Positions 10,342 through 19,086 are shown, numbered from the stretch's first letter. The stretch is 55,500 nt of DNA from Cyclobacteriaceae bacterium (GCA_028281285.1 JANQKF010000011.1:1-55500), one strand, 5' to 3'. Translations and numbers: made by a program. Notes: a model not told the origin generated them from the sequence alone.

Positions 10342-10367
10342 ATGATCTTACTAACTTGTAAGATCAT
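10342..10367 (+). promoter_or_regulatory. Perfect 10-bp inverted repeat next to a start codon
   Basis: Arms ATGATCTTAC (10342-10351) and GTAAGATCAT (10358-10367) surround a 6-base loop and are followed by TTTT. The hairpin ends nine bases before the ATG at 10377. It could be an operator, a 5'-UTR hairpin that controls ribosome access, or a terminator protecting the gene from upstream transcription. Confidence 0.5.
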
Positions 10368-10376
10368 TTTGACTTT

Positions 10377-10886
10377 ATGAGCTACGATTCTATTACTACC
10401 AAAGAGTATTTCCCTATCTGGAAAAAGTATCGCCCTGTTATTCTCAAACTAATGATTGATTCAGAAGGCGGAAATGCTCAACAATACCGATTTTCCAAAC
10501 ATGAGTTCACTGATGTAGATACCAAGAAGAATGTGACTCATCCCTTCAAAATGGATGTCTTCCAAGGAAGAGGTTCATACCCAAAGAGAGCCTCTAACAT
10601 TGCAACGGACCTCTTAGCTGTATTAAAGCAATCACAAAGAGCCTGGGAACTGATGAATGAGGCTACTTATCACTTTGAACTTGATAAGGACTATATGTTT
10701 CATGTTAATTCCTCTCCTGCACCGGTTGTAGACGAGCCGGCTAATGAGCCAGCAATGGATACCGAAATAGAGTCATCAGATGAAGTGATTCTCAATGAGG
10801 CTTCTTCCCCAGACAGCGAGGACTCACCGGAGAGTGCCGATGATGCCCCTGCGGACGAGAACTCTGAAGAACAAAAGGAGGATTAG
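10377..10886 (+). CDS. Cytoplasmic protein with acidic C-terminal tail, function unknown
   Basis: A 169-residue protein without signal peptide. Residues 1-112 look globular and basic-aromatic (IWKKYRPVILKLM, QGRGSYPKRASN). Residues 113-169 are a low-complexity tail rich in Glu, Asp, Pro, Ala and Ser. A basic/aromatic globular part with a flexible acidic tail is seen in some nucleic-acid-binding or chaperone-like proteins, but I do not recognise the family and make no functional claim. It is probably transcribed alone; a perfect hairpin sits directly upstream of its start. Confidence 0.7.
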   Translation: MSYDSITTKEYFPIWKKYRPVILKLMIDSEGGNAQQYRFSKHEFTDVDTKKNVTHPFKMDVFQGRGSYPKRASNIATDLLAVLKQSQRAWELMNEATYHFELDKDYMFHVNSSPAPVVDEPANEPAMDTEIESSDEVILNEASSPDSEDSPESADDAPADENSEEQKED

Positions 10887-10964
10887 ACCTTCATTATACC
10901 AGCGGGCAGTTTACCAGATTGAAAATCATTAGATTAGAAAGAGAATCAACCTTTCTGATCGATC

Positions 10965-12416
10965 ATGTCCAAAGTATCTCTGTTATCCCTCGTGGGACTC
11001 CTTATGTGGTGTTCAATTGATACCACCGGCCAGGAAAAGCACTACTATCAAACTGATTTTTCCAAAGAGGAATTCAAAGAAAGGCGCTCCCGAATATTTA
11101 AGGAGATAGGGAATAATGCGATTGCATTGATACAAGGAGCACGTGACGTTGATGATTTCAATATATTCAGACAGACCAATACATTCTACTATCTAAGCGG
11201 TCTTGAGATTCCTCAATCTTACCTTCTGCTGAATGGCAGAAACCAGCAAACCACCTTGTATGTTCCACATCGCGATGAAGGCCGTGAACGCAGTGAGGGA
11301 AAAATGCTATCAATCGAGGATGCAGAACTGATAAGGGAATTAACGGGTATTGAGCGAGTGAAAGCCCGTGAGTATCTTGCAAATGACCTCGTGGGTACGG
11401 GCCTTATACGCCCCCCTGCTCCCGTGCTTTATACTCCTCTCTCTCCTGCAGAAAACGGGACTGACAGTAGGGACACGCGACTACATGGACAGGCCAGAGC
11501 ATTCTCCGACCCATGGGATGATGGCACCTCCAAGGAAGCACGTTTCGCTGCACTTATCAAAAAGCGCAATCCTCAATTTGAAATAAAGGACCTATCTCCA
11601 ATTCTTGATGCTATGCGCACGATCAAATCACCGCAGGAGATCAAAGCCATTCGCAAGGCAACGGAGATCGCGGGTTTAGCCATCATTGAGGCAATGCGTT
11701 CCACCAAACCCGGGGTTTATGAATATCAACTTGATGCCGCTGCCAGGTATATATTTCATCTGAATGGTGCTCGTGGCGATGGTTACGCCTCGATTATCGG
11801 TGGTGGCACCAATGCGTTTATGGGTCATTATTTTCGAAAGACTGATGCACTGAAAAGTGGTGATCTGGTTCTTATGGATTACGCACCTGACTATCATTAT
11901 TATACCAGTGATGTTACCAGGATGTGGCCGGTGAATGGCAAGTACACACAGGCCCAACGCCAACTTTGCGAATATGTTCTTGCCTATCGTGATGCTCTGT
12001 TCAAATACGTAAAACCTGGAGTCACGTCAAATGATGTTCTCGATGCAGCGGCTAAAGACATGGAGAAATACCTGGAAGGTAAGACATTCGATAACCCCAA
12101 TCACCTTAAAGCGGTTCAAGAGGGGATTAAATTTCGAGGCCATTTTCAACATCCTGTGGGTATGGCAGTCCATGATGTTGGGCGTGTGCACGGGGTACCA
12201 TTAAGGCCCGGTATGGTCTTCGCCATCGACCCAATGATCTGGGTGAGAGAGGAAAGGCTCTATGTGAGAATAGAGGACCTTGCCTTGGTCACGGAAGATG
12301 GAGTAGAAAATCTCAGCGCATTTGTGCCATCGAAATTGGAAGACATAGAACGTATAATGAAAGAAAAGGGACTTGTCCAATTCAGGCCCTCCACTCCTCT
12401 ACCATTAAAGAAATAA
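10965..12416 (+). CDS. Secreted Xaa-Pro aminopeptidase-like M24B metallopeptidase
   Basis: A 483-residue protein with a Sec signal (1-22), an AMP_N domain (about 30-170) and a pita-bread M24 domain (about 220-460). Aligning by eye to E. coli PepP gives metal ligands Asp305 (VLMDY), Asp316 (SDVTR), His396 (FQHPVG) and Glu437 (VRIED). The fifth position, normally Glu in TVEPG, is Asp422 here (FAIDP). Family members release N-terminal residues next to proline using two divalent metals. It is placed in the periplasm by the signal peptide, unlike cytoplasmic PepP. It ends four bases before the M1 peptidase gene, so the two form an operon for peptide breakdown outside the cytoplasm. Confidence 0.85.
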   Translation: MSKVSLLSLVGLLMWCSIDTTGQEKHYYQTDFSKEEFKERRSRIFKEIGNNAIALIQGARDVDDFNIFRQTNTFYYLSGLEIPQSYLLLNGRNQQTTLYVPHRDEGRERSEGKMLSIEDAELIRELTGIERVKAREYLANDLVGTGLIRPPAPVLYTPLSPAENGTDSRDTRLHGQARAFSDPWDDGTSKEARFAALIKKRNPQFEIKDLSPILDAMRTIKSPQEIKAIRKATEIAGLAIIEAMRSTKPGVYEYQLDAAARYIFHLNGARGDGYASIIGGGTNAFMGHYFRKTDALKSGDLVLMDYAPDYHYYTSDVTRMWPVNGKYTQAQRQLCEYVLAYRDALFKYVKPGVTSNDVLDAAAKDMEKYLEGKTFDNPNHLKAVQEGIKFRGHFQHPVGMAVHDVGRVHGVPLRPGMVFAIDPMIWVREERLYVRIEDLALVTEDGVENLSAFVPSKLEDIERIMKEKGLVQFRPSTPLPLKK

Positions 12417-12420
12417 CACC

Positions 12421-14064
12421 ATGAAATCGACATTCTACTCTCTTATTCTTCTTTTTGGTTCGGGTGCATTGCTGGCTTTTACTGACCCATATCCCAAGAA
12501 CCCGAACATTGATGCTATCAATTATCGGTTTGAACTGGAGTTGTCTGATGACACAGATTTGATCAAGGGAAAGGCCACTGTAACAATCAGATACAATGAG
12601 GATGGCGAAGGAGTATTGAGGCTTGACATGATCAAAAAATCTCAAGCCCTTGATGGTAAGGGTATGACCGTAGAAAGTGTGACTTCAGATGGCAAACCAT
12701 TGCTTTTCAGACATGAAGAGGATGCAATCACAATTCGGCTTTCAGGGCTTTCCAAAAAAGGGCAACTAAGTACATACATCATTTCCTATAGCGGAATTCC
12801 TTCTACAGGTCTCAAAATTGGTCCCAACAAGTATGGTGATCGCACTTTTTTCAGCGATAATTGGCCCAACAAAGGAAGAAATTGGCTCCCTACTATCGAC
12901 CACCCTTATGACAAAGCCACTTGTGAATTTGTAGTCACCGCTCCATCACATTATCAAGTGATCTCCAATGGCTTGAAGATTGAAGAGACCGATTTAGGAT
13001 CCGGTAGAAGGCTCACTCATTGGAAACAATCAATTCCCATAGCTTCGTGGCTATATGTGTTGGGAGTAGCCGAATTTGCAGTGCAGCATGTAGATGACTT
13101 TGAAGGAAAGGCCATCCAAACCTGGGTCTACCGCCAAGACCGGGATGCAGGTTTCTATGATTTTGCCGAACCCACAAAGCAAGTTTTGGAATTCTATAGT
13201 GACTATATCGGCCCATTTTCATACGAGAAACTAGCGAACATCCAATCCAACAGTGTGGGCGGAGGAATGGAAGCGGCCTCTGCCATCTTGTATGGTGACA
13301 AGTCAGTAACTGGGAACCGCAGTATACGATGGAGGAATGTGGTCATCCATGAGATTGCCCATCAATGGTTCGGCAATTCCGTCACTGAATACGACTGGGA
13401 TGATGTCTGGCTAAGTGAGGGATTCGCTACTTATTTCACCCTTCTCTTCATTGAACATCAATATGGTCGCAATGAATTTGTTGGTGGCCTGAAAACAAGT
13501 CAACGATGGGTCAATAATTTCTACAAACAGAATCCTGACTATCGAATTGTTCATGACAACCTGAAAGACATGAGTAAGGTGACCACCGGACAGATTTATC
13601 AAAAGGGAAGTTGGATTCTTCATATGCTTCGAGGAGTCGTTGGTACTGACAATTTCTGGAAGGGAATTCGTGCTTATTACGCCAGATACAAAGACAAAAA
13701 TGCGACAACCTCTGATTTCAAGCGAGAAATGGAAGAGGCGTCTGGCTTGGATTTGTCTACTTTCTTCGAGCAATGGCTTTACAAAGGAGGTACACTGGAG
13801 TACACGGGAAATTGGCAATACAATGCGAGTAGTAAAGAGGTTATTATTTCACTCGATCAGACCCAAGATGATGGAAGCTTTTTCGAAATGCCATTAGAAG
13901 TAGGTATCTACTCGTCTGGTAGTACTATCCCCAAGATTCATGTGATGAATATGGATAAAAAATCGAATCGGTTCTCTATCAAGGTAGACGCTGAACCTGA
14001 GCGAGTTGTACTCGACCCGAATACGTGGGTGTTGATGACTGCAGATTTCAAGAAAAAAGACTAA
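12421..14064 (+). CDS. Secreted M1-family zinc aminopeptidase
   Basis: A 547-residue protein with a signal peptide (1-20). The N-terminal beta saddle is followed by the gluzincin catalytic domain: GGMEA at 281-285 (the GAMEN-equivalent exopeptidase loop), HEIAH at 310-314 and the third zinc ligand Glu333 (LSEGFATY). Length is short compared with aminopeptidase N (about 870), because the large C-terminal alpha domain is missing; a short C-terminal beta domain (about 465-540) remains. It probably removes N-terminal residues from peptides in the periplasm or outside. It is co-transcribed with the upstream M24B peptidase and its last four bases overlap the convergent TPR lipoprotein gene. Confidence 0.9.
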   Translation: MKSTFYSLILLFGSGALLAFTDPYPKNPNIDAINYRFELELSDDTDLIKGKATVTIRYNEDGEGVLRLDMIKKSQALDGKGMTVESVTSDGKPLLFRHEEDAITIRLSGLSKKGQLSTYIISYSGIPSTGLKIGPNKYGDRTFFSDNWPNKGRNWLPTIDHPYDKATCEFVVTAPSHYQVISNGLKIEETDLGSGRRLTHWKQSIPIASWLYVLGVAEFAVQHVDDFEGKAIQTWVYRQDRDAGFYDFAEPTKQVLEFYSDYIGPFSYEKLANIQSNSVGGGMEAASAILYGDKSVTGNRSIRWRNVVIHEIAHQWFGNSVTEYDWDDVWLSEGFATYFTLLFIEHQYGRNEFVGGLKTSQRWVNNFYKQNPDYRIVHDNLKDMSKVTTGQIYQKGSWILHMLRGVVGTDNFWKGIRAYYARYKDKNATTSDFKREMEEASGLDLSTFFEQWLYKGGTLEYTGNWQYNASSKEVIISLDQTQDDGSFFEMPLEVGIYSSGSTIPKIHVMNMDKKSNRFSIKVDAEPERVVLDPNTWVLMTADFKKKD

Positions 14065-14993
14065 TTCTTTCGCGCCACATTAACCTCATAATCTGTCATG
14101 GCATAAGCCCAGGTATTCCAGTGAGGTGCTTCAAGAATTTGATGGTAAATCTTAAGTGCTTCTTCTTCACGTTCGTTGATAGAATACCAGAAAGCCACTC
14201 CATATGCTCTTGCGATATGAGTGCCTGTCCATTCAGAGGGAGGAACTTGAATCTCTAGTAGCTCTTCAGGGCCAACATATCCTTTGTACAACAGAATTTT
14301 CTTGAAATAACTGTATTCAGGGTCCACCTGGTAGCTAGGTGTGATCTGAGCAACGATGGCATTGGCTTGTTTGGTTTGCCCCAGCTTATGATATATCTCA
14401 AAGAGCCAGCTTCGCGATCCTACTTGGTTTTTGCTGTCGATCGCCATTCCTAAACAATTTTGGAAGGCATTCATAGCCTCCTGATACTCGCCTTTCCATT
14501 GATGATACAATCCGATATGATACCAAATCCAGTACTTTACACTTCCTGTAGCATAACCCGAAGCATTGTATTCTAAAATGCTCGTATCATCTCCAATCAG
14601 TTCGTCCCCTTTTCTCAAATCAATAATTGCCTTATCTGGTTGACGGGTACTCAAATAGCGATGACCACGATGTCTCAACAATCGAAAAGAGTTCGGGTAT
14701 TTTTCTAAACCCCGAGAGTATACTTCGATGGCCTCTCTGAATCGATTTACATTATTGTGCAATCGTCCGGCTTCGATGTAGTCTTCTTCGGTAAGATTCG
14801 ATTTGGCAAGAAGTATTGTCAGCGCACTATCAGACTTTTGAATCGCACCTGGACTGGCATATTTTCTTTTCAGAGGCTTACCTGAAAAGGAGGTAGCCTC
14901 AATTAAAGGGTCAGAAACTTGCTCAGTAATCTTCTCCTTTGGGTTGGAACAGGCTACAACAAAAACGGGAATTAACAGATAGTATAGTTTCAT
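14061..14993 (-). CDS. TPR lipoprotein
   Basis: A 310-residue protein with a lipoprotein signal (hydrophobic 3-14, lipobox VVAC with Cys15 followed by Ser), so it is likely lipid-anchored in the periplasm or outer membrane. The remainder is helical with several TPR-like hairpins (for example FREAIEVYSRGLEKYPN and YQEAMNAFQNCLGMA). No enzymatic motif is visible. It overlaps the tail of the M1 peptidase gene by four bases. The role is presumably protein-protein scaffolding. The 254 bases upstream hold no convincing gene. Confidence 0.75.
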   Translation of the reverse strand: MKLYYLLIPVFVVACSNPKEKITEQVSDPLIEATSFSGKPLKRKYASPGAIQKSDSALTILLAKSNLTEEDYIEAGRLHNNVNRFREAIEVYSRGLEKYPNSFRLLRHRGHRYLSTRQPDKAIIDLRKGDELIGDDTSILEYNASGYATGSVKYWIWYHIGLYHQWKGEYQEAMNAFQNCLGMAIDSKNQVGSRSWLFEIYHKLGQTKQANAIVAQITPSYQVDPEYSYFKKILLYKGYVGPEELLEIQVPPSEWTGTHIARAYGVAFWYSINEREEEALKIYHQILEAPHWNTWAYAMTDYEVNVARKN

Positions 14994-15247
14994 AGTCCAG
15001 TCGAATCAAGCCAATATACGGTCTTTTAAATTGGTACTTCTCTTTTAAAACAAATGTATTATCCAACCCAAACCTGTCTTTTAAGACTAATTCACCACTC
15101 CTATTAAATGAATATTTTATTGATACATTCATGATATTAGTTGAATTAGTACTATTTTGCGATTTATAGAGCATCTTGGGTTAACCACTAGTTTTGTCTG
15201 TATATACTCATTATTTTCAGAGAAAATGTTAACCTAAATACAAGTGT

Positions 15248-15757
15248 ATGGCAAATTTTCCTAAAAATGCCGGGAAGACGATCCCGAACAGCGTTGCAGC
15301 CGCTGAATGTGAAGCTTATCAAAAAAAATACCCGGACCGACCAGCCGGGTTTAGCCTAAACAAAGGTGAACTGATGAGTGGAATCCAAAGAGCTGAAAAA
15401 GACGGTGCTACCGCTATTGGAATTCTGAATTGCCTCAATAATGGCAACTACTATATCGGTGTAGGCTATGTGACCGAAGATGGCAAATGGGTCGACAAGA
15501 ATGAGCAAGTAGTAGAAGACTTCAAGAGCTTTAAAGCCAAACATCCGGATGAAACCGCTGGATATTTCTGGGGGGTAGATTATGCAACTCCATGGATCAA
15601 AGCTCAGGGTGGAACGGTAGAATTTTCTAATGCAATAGACGAAAATGGGACAAATACTCTATGCGGCCCATCTGATTTTGAAGGAGGAAAGGACAATGGT
15701 AGTGGGACTCCAAACGGACCTCTATTATGTCCAACAGAATGTCCTGGTGATGATTGA
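15248..15757 (+). CDS. Unrecognised soluble protein with duplicated KxPDxxAGY-like motif
   Basis: A 169-residue protein without an obvious signal peptide. Two internal sections resemble each other: YQKKYPDRPAGFSL (about 25-38) and FKAKHPDETAGYFW (about 94-107), suggesting an old duplication. The C-terminal 30 residues are Gly/Pro/Asn-rich with three cysteines ending in CPTECPGDD. I do not recognise the family. It ends five bases before a seven-TM protein, so the two are probably co-expressed; a soluble ligand or effector partner for that protein is speculative. Confidence 0.65.
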   Translation: MANFPKNAGKTIPNSVAAAECEAYQKKYPDRPAGFSLNKGELMSGIQRAEKDGATAIGILNCLNNGNYYIGVGYVTEDGKWVDKNEQVVEDFKSFKAKHPDETAGYFWGVDYATPWIKAQGGTVEFSNAIDENGTNTLCGPSDFEGGKDNGSGTPNGPLLCPTECPGDD

Positions 15758-15762
15758 CTGAG

Positions 15763-16437
15763 ATGAGATGGAATAGCATTATAGTTTACGGTTCATTCGT
15801 ATTGGGAATTTTTCCCATTATAATGGGCCTATTAAAACGTAAGTATTTCAACAAATTATATCGAGCGGCTTTTGCTATTCCATCTCTATCATTCACTACG
15901 GACTTGATGATGTTTACCGTGGCGGCCACGTTGGGCTTTAACTGGTACATGTTACCCTTCGCGACATTCCTGTACACCCTTCCCGTTTTTATTTTTTTCT
16001 ATCTCTATTATCCAAGGAAGTACAAGCCCTTAATAGCAATTGCCGGAATAGTTTATGTCATCATCCAGCTTATCGAGACCGTTTTTCTAAGGACAATTAA
16101 TGACTATAATGGTCTAACTCAGGCATACATAGGATTGGTTCTGGGCTTTCTGGCTCTAAGAGGGATGATTATCGCCAAAAACCGATCACTGTACATCTCC
16201 ACTGGTAAGAGTGGGGCGTATCCTAATGTATTCCTTGATCCGATGTTCTGGTTTATGCTCGGTCTTACGATTTTCTATATTCCCAGTATTCTCAACAATT
16301 CGTTTGTCAATCAGATAATCCAATTTGACTTTTCAAAATATGTCGTGACAAATTCCATTCTGGCGATTACTCTTATAATTCGAAGAATAATTTTCACAGT
16401 TGGGTTCTACAAGATCAAAGAAAGATCTGTCAATTAA
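15763..16437 (+). CDS. Seven-TM membrane protein, function unknown
   Basis: A 224-residue protein made almost entirely of about seven hydrophobic helices, with short polar loops and a basic C-terminus (FYKIKERSVN). I chose the ATG at 15763, five bases after the upstream stop; a TTG at 15754 is in frame but overlaps the previous gene. The size and topology resemble the membrane sensor halves of Bacteroidota LytS-like or 7TM kinases, but there is no output domain here. It forms a two-gene unit with the soluble protein before it. Confidence 0.65.
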   Translation: MRWNSIIVYGSFVLGIFPIIMGLLKRKYFNKLYRAAFAIPSLSFTTDLMMFTVAATLGFNWYMLPFATFLYTLPVFIFFYLYYPRKYKPLIAIAGIVYVIIQLIETVFLRTINDYNGLTQAYIGLVLGFLALRGMIIAKNRSLYISTGKSGAYPNVFLDPMFWFMLGLTIFYIPSILNNSFVNQIIQFDFSKYVVTNSILAITLIIRRIIFTVGFYKIKERSVN

Positions 16438-16601
16438 TTGCCAAGGCTTATAAGTCGTGGGGCTAATCTTACAATCCAGTCTTTAGGAGAATTAAATATT
16501 ATACTATTTGAATATTTTTTTTACTCCTAATTCATTGATTTTTGCCATTTTACCAATTAAATGCGTATTTTTACGACTATTATTGGAGTGGAGGATATAT
16601 A

Positions 16602-16952
16602 ATGGAGCAGGAGATAAATGAGATGACTTTTTACCTAAGTGCCGCAATTTTCATAGGCCTGATTTTGGTCTTTGCCTGGTACTTATACACCCATAAAAAA
16701 AAGGAAGGTATTTCCTACCGTGCCGCCATCTACAAAATTACCCATTTTGCCAGTCAACGTTATTCCGGCCAAAATGCCATCGAACAATTCTGTGAAGATT
16801 ATGAAATCCCGGAAAGGGGTTCTTTTCTAAGGGCCGTAGCCGCTCGAGGAGAGGAAGTGTTGGTTCCCCAAATCGTGGGAGATGCACTGAACAAGATCGG
16901 GTACCGAGTACACCTTGTGAATAAGGTGTACTACTTACAGAACCCGTCTTAA
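16602..16952 (+). CDS. One-TM protein with cytoplasmic helical domain, paralogue A
   Basis: A 116-residue protein: one TM helix (about 8-29), a Lys-rich stop-transfer (HKKKEG) and a cytoplasmic helical domain. I chose the ATG at 16602 over an upstream in-frame start at 16542, because the shorter form matches the length of a paralogue at 18094. Shared features include YxYxxKKxxGIxYxxAI, FCExYxI, SFxxA and the C-terminal ALNKIGYxVxLxN. The domain looks like a small helical fold, possibly HTH-like, but no family is recognised. It lies on the same strand as paralogue B with a reversed beta-solenoid gene between them. Confidence 0.7.
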   Translation: MEQEINEMTFYLSAAIFIGLILVFAWYLYTHKKKEGISYRAAIYKITHFASQRYSGQNAIEQFCEDYEIPERGSFLRAVAARGEEVLVPQIVGDALNKIGYRVHLVNKVYYLQNPS

Positions 16953-16977
16953 CCAGACTATAACTACTAACTATTTT

Positions 16978-17826
16978 TTACCAGAGGAACATACTGGAAA
17001 TGCTGCGTTTCCAGAAGCGAGCTTTTTGAAGTCTTTGCAATTCGTCTACCGCATTCTTCAAACTTCCTACTTCACTATTCTCAATGCTGAGATCATTGAA
17101 CTGGGAGATAGCAGATTGCTCCAAGACGGTCTCATCCAACTTGGAGTCCTTAATGGTCAATTGGCTTTTTTGCTCTCCCATCGGTCTTATGTTTTTCAGA
17201 CTTACCTGTGACTTGCTGTGGTCACAATTCTCAATTTTAAATTCATCGGTTACTACACCATTAACTGACAACCGGGAATGCTCGCCAAAGGTCCCGATCT
17301 CTACTTTATTGGCATGCATGTTTTGGATATCTATTTCCCCAAAGCGTTCCGGACAGATGTAGACTGAGGAGTCAGTCATACCAGAATTATGCACCCCGTT
17401 ATGACTGATGGTGGCCCTCAGTACATTATTGTGACAACCCAGGTGAAAACGATTGAAGCTCTCATTCCGGGCAATATCTAAATTGTTAATCGCTGTTTTA
17501 TCAAAATGTAATTCTCCCAAATGGATGTTTTCTGAAATATGCATTCGGTCTACCCTCGAGCCAAGTAAGGTTAGCCCCTTAATCTTGGACTTCTCGAAAG
17601 TAAATGCTCTTCCTTCAAGGTGATTCAATTTTAGTCCTCCACTGAATTCACAATTTCGGATTATAAGTTCCTTGAATTTGATCTTTGGAAACTCGAGAGA
17701 ATAAATAGATCGTACTCCTTCAATCACCACCTTCTCCTTAAGCTGAATCTCATAGGGTTTAATTCGGAACTCAATGTCCTCACCTTTGATCACTTTCAGA
17801 AAATCTTTTGCACGAAGAAGTCGCAT
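16978..17826 (-). CDS. Beta-solenoid-like repeat protein, cytoplasmic, function unknown
   Basis: A 282-residue protein without signal peptide, built of irregular about 20-residue strands with alternating hydrophobic residues (for example FKELIIRNCEFSGGL, LTLLGSRVDRMHISEN, NKVEIGTFGE and SQLTIKDSKL). This pattern resembles pentapeptide or right-handed beta-helix proteins without the strict pentapeptide code. The C-terminus is a basic amphipathic helix (LQRLQKARFWKRSISSMF), possibly membrane-seeking. It sits convergent with paralogue A (25 bases between stops) and divergent from paralogue B. No catalytic motif is visible. Confidence 0.7.
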   Translation of the reverse strand: MRLLRAKDFLKVIKGEDIEFRIKPYEIQLKEKVVIEGVRSIYSLEFPKIKFKELIIRNCEFSGGLKLNHLEGRAFTFEKSKIKGLTLLGSRVDRMHISENIHLGELHFDKTAINNLDIARNESFNRFHLGCHNNVLRATISHNGVHNSGMTDSSVYICPERFGEIDIQNMHANKVEIGTFGEHSRLSVNGVVTDEFKIENCDHSKSQVSLKNIRPMGEQKSQLTIKDSKLDETVLEQSAISQFNDLSIENSEVGSLKNAVDELQRLQKARFWKRSISSMFLW

Positions 17827-17919
17827 AAGTAATGATTAGTCTTACCGAATTTGAAAAGTGAGCATACCAAATCCTAATATTTCTCAAGGTATCAGGGAAA
17901 GAATCTCAGGGAATTAAGA

Positions 17920-17935
17920 CCAAATTTTAATTTGG
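17920..17935. promoter_or_regulatory. 16-bp near-perfect palindrome in a divergent intergenic region
   Basis: Arms CCAAATT (17920-17926) and AATTTGG (17929-17935) are separated by two bases. It lies between the start of the beta-solenoid gene (17826, minus) and paralogue B (18094, plus), so it could be a shared operator. This is a sequence observation only. Confidence 0.35.
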
Positions 17936-18049
17936 CCTTGAAATCGATTCATACTGGCTTTAAATAGACTTTTTGATTTTATTTGAGTCGGTGTTTTTTT
18001 TCAATATATTGAAGAAAATTACCAGAAAACGCTGCATCGATTTGGGAAT

Positions 18050-18057
18050 TATATTTG
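18050..18057 (+). promoter_or_regulatory. Candidate -7 box TATATTTG for paralogue B
   Basis: TATATTTG matches the Bacteroidota housekeeping -7 consensus TAnnTTTG, 36 bases before the ATG at 18094. No TTG at the expected -33 distance is evident, so the call is weak. Confidence 0.3.
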
Positions 18058-18093
18058 AAGTAAGCCCGATCGATGTCAACCCGAGAGTGAAGT

Positions 18094-18441
18094 ATGAATA
18101 GTGACTTAGTCAACCTTGTCTTTTATGTAGCTGCTGGAATAATCACCCTGCTGGTGGTGCTTTTCGGGGTCTATCTTTACGTTGACAAGAAACGCTCTGG
18201 AATTAACTATAAGAGAGCCATAGCCACCATCAATGATTTCATCATAGAGCAGTATGGAGATAAGCGAGGAGTGAAGAAAAAATTCTGTGAGGAGTATGGT
18301 ATCCAAAATCATAAGTCGTTTATTCAGGCCATCAATCCTGATAGCCCGATCGAAACTCCCAAGATCGTAGCCGAAGCCCTAAATAAAATTGGCTACGATG
18401 TAGTACTTGAAAACCAATCCATCTACAAAAGAAAGGGATAA
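18094..18441 (+). CDS. One-TM protein with cytoplasmic helical domain, paralogue B
   Basis: A 115-residue protein colinear with paralogue A at 16602: TM helix (about 8-28), Lys/Arg stop-transfer (DKKRSG), then a helical cytoplasmic domain with FCEEYGI, SFIQAI and the shared ALNKIGYDVVLEN near the C-terminus. The two copies are clearly diverged. Keeping two copies around a reversed beta-solenoid gene suggests an old tandem duplication followed by specialisation. No enzymatic motif is seen; a membrane-tethered nucleic-acid or protein-binding domain is possible. Confidence 0.72.
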   Translation: MNSDLVNLVFYVAAGIITLLVVLFGVYLYVDKKRSGINYKRAIATINDFIIEQYGDKRGVKKKFCEEYGIQNHKSFIQAINPDSPIETPKIVAEALNKIGYDVVLENQSIYKRKG

Positions 18442-18659
18442 CTCTCGTTTTTCATCCGGTTATGGAGGATAAAAAATCTTTACAAACCAGTAATCTGGGT
18501 GCTCTGCTTATTTTTATTTATGTAAACAGTTGATTTTTAGCTTTTTATAAGCTTAATTCAGTTCCTTTTTTTCAGACCAAAACTTGTATTCATTTTAAAG
18601 ACTAACTAAGTTATATGTAACAAGACACTGACAATTAACTACTTAACTACACTCAACCG

Positions 18660-19037
18660 ATGAAATTTGGAACTCAACTCGCAACTTTTGTAGGTGACAT
18701 ACAAAGTGAACCCAAAGTTGAAGATCGAATAAAAAGCTGGATAGACAGCAACACCCTCTTTGTAGACCAGCGCTATGTTTGGCGCGTTGGCATCACCACA
18801 GGTGAGAATATCATCAAAATAGAATCTCAGATAAGACAAGACATGCAATGCAAGCATTGGAAGTATTGGCACATGGGAGAATTCCAAAATGCGATGAGGC
18901 TGATGCGAGAGTTTAATAAGCACCCACTGTTCTTTAAATCACCTTTGAATGAATACCTGGGCAAAGGCACTTACGTGTTTGTTTATAAAACATTGATTCC
19001 TAAAGACGGTTATTTTTTTCATACGCTTCATGCGTAA
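18660..19037 (+). CDS. Hypothetical protein, 125 residues
   Basis: A soluble protein without signal peptide. The composition is mixed alpha/beta with many aromatic residues (WRVGITTGEN, CKHWKYWHMGEF, KDGYFFHTLHA). It is unrecognised. It is preceded by a 218-base AT-rich spacer and followed after 49 bases by another small gene in the same direction. The reading frame has normal composition for the window and no in-frame alternative start is better, so I consider it real. Confidence 0.55.
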   Translation: MKFGTQLATFVGDIQSEPKVEDRIKSWIDSNTLFVDQRYVWRVGITTGENIIKIESQIRQDMQCKHWKYWHMGEFQNAMRLMREFNKHPLFFKSPLNEYLGKGTYVFVYKTLIPKDGYFFHTLHA

Positions 19038-19086
19038 TTAATTTTCGATTAGGGCGTTTAAATGCATATATTTTCTATTTTTATAT

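Noticed and set aside
14923-15174. Minus-strand 83-codon frame upstream of the TPR lipoprotein.
   Set aside because: It overlaps the lipoprotein gene by 70 bases in another frame, has no start signal and no family; more likely leader sequence.
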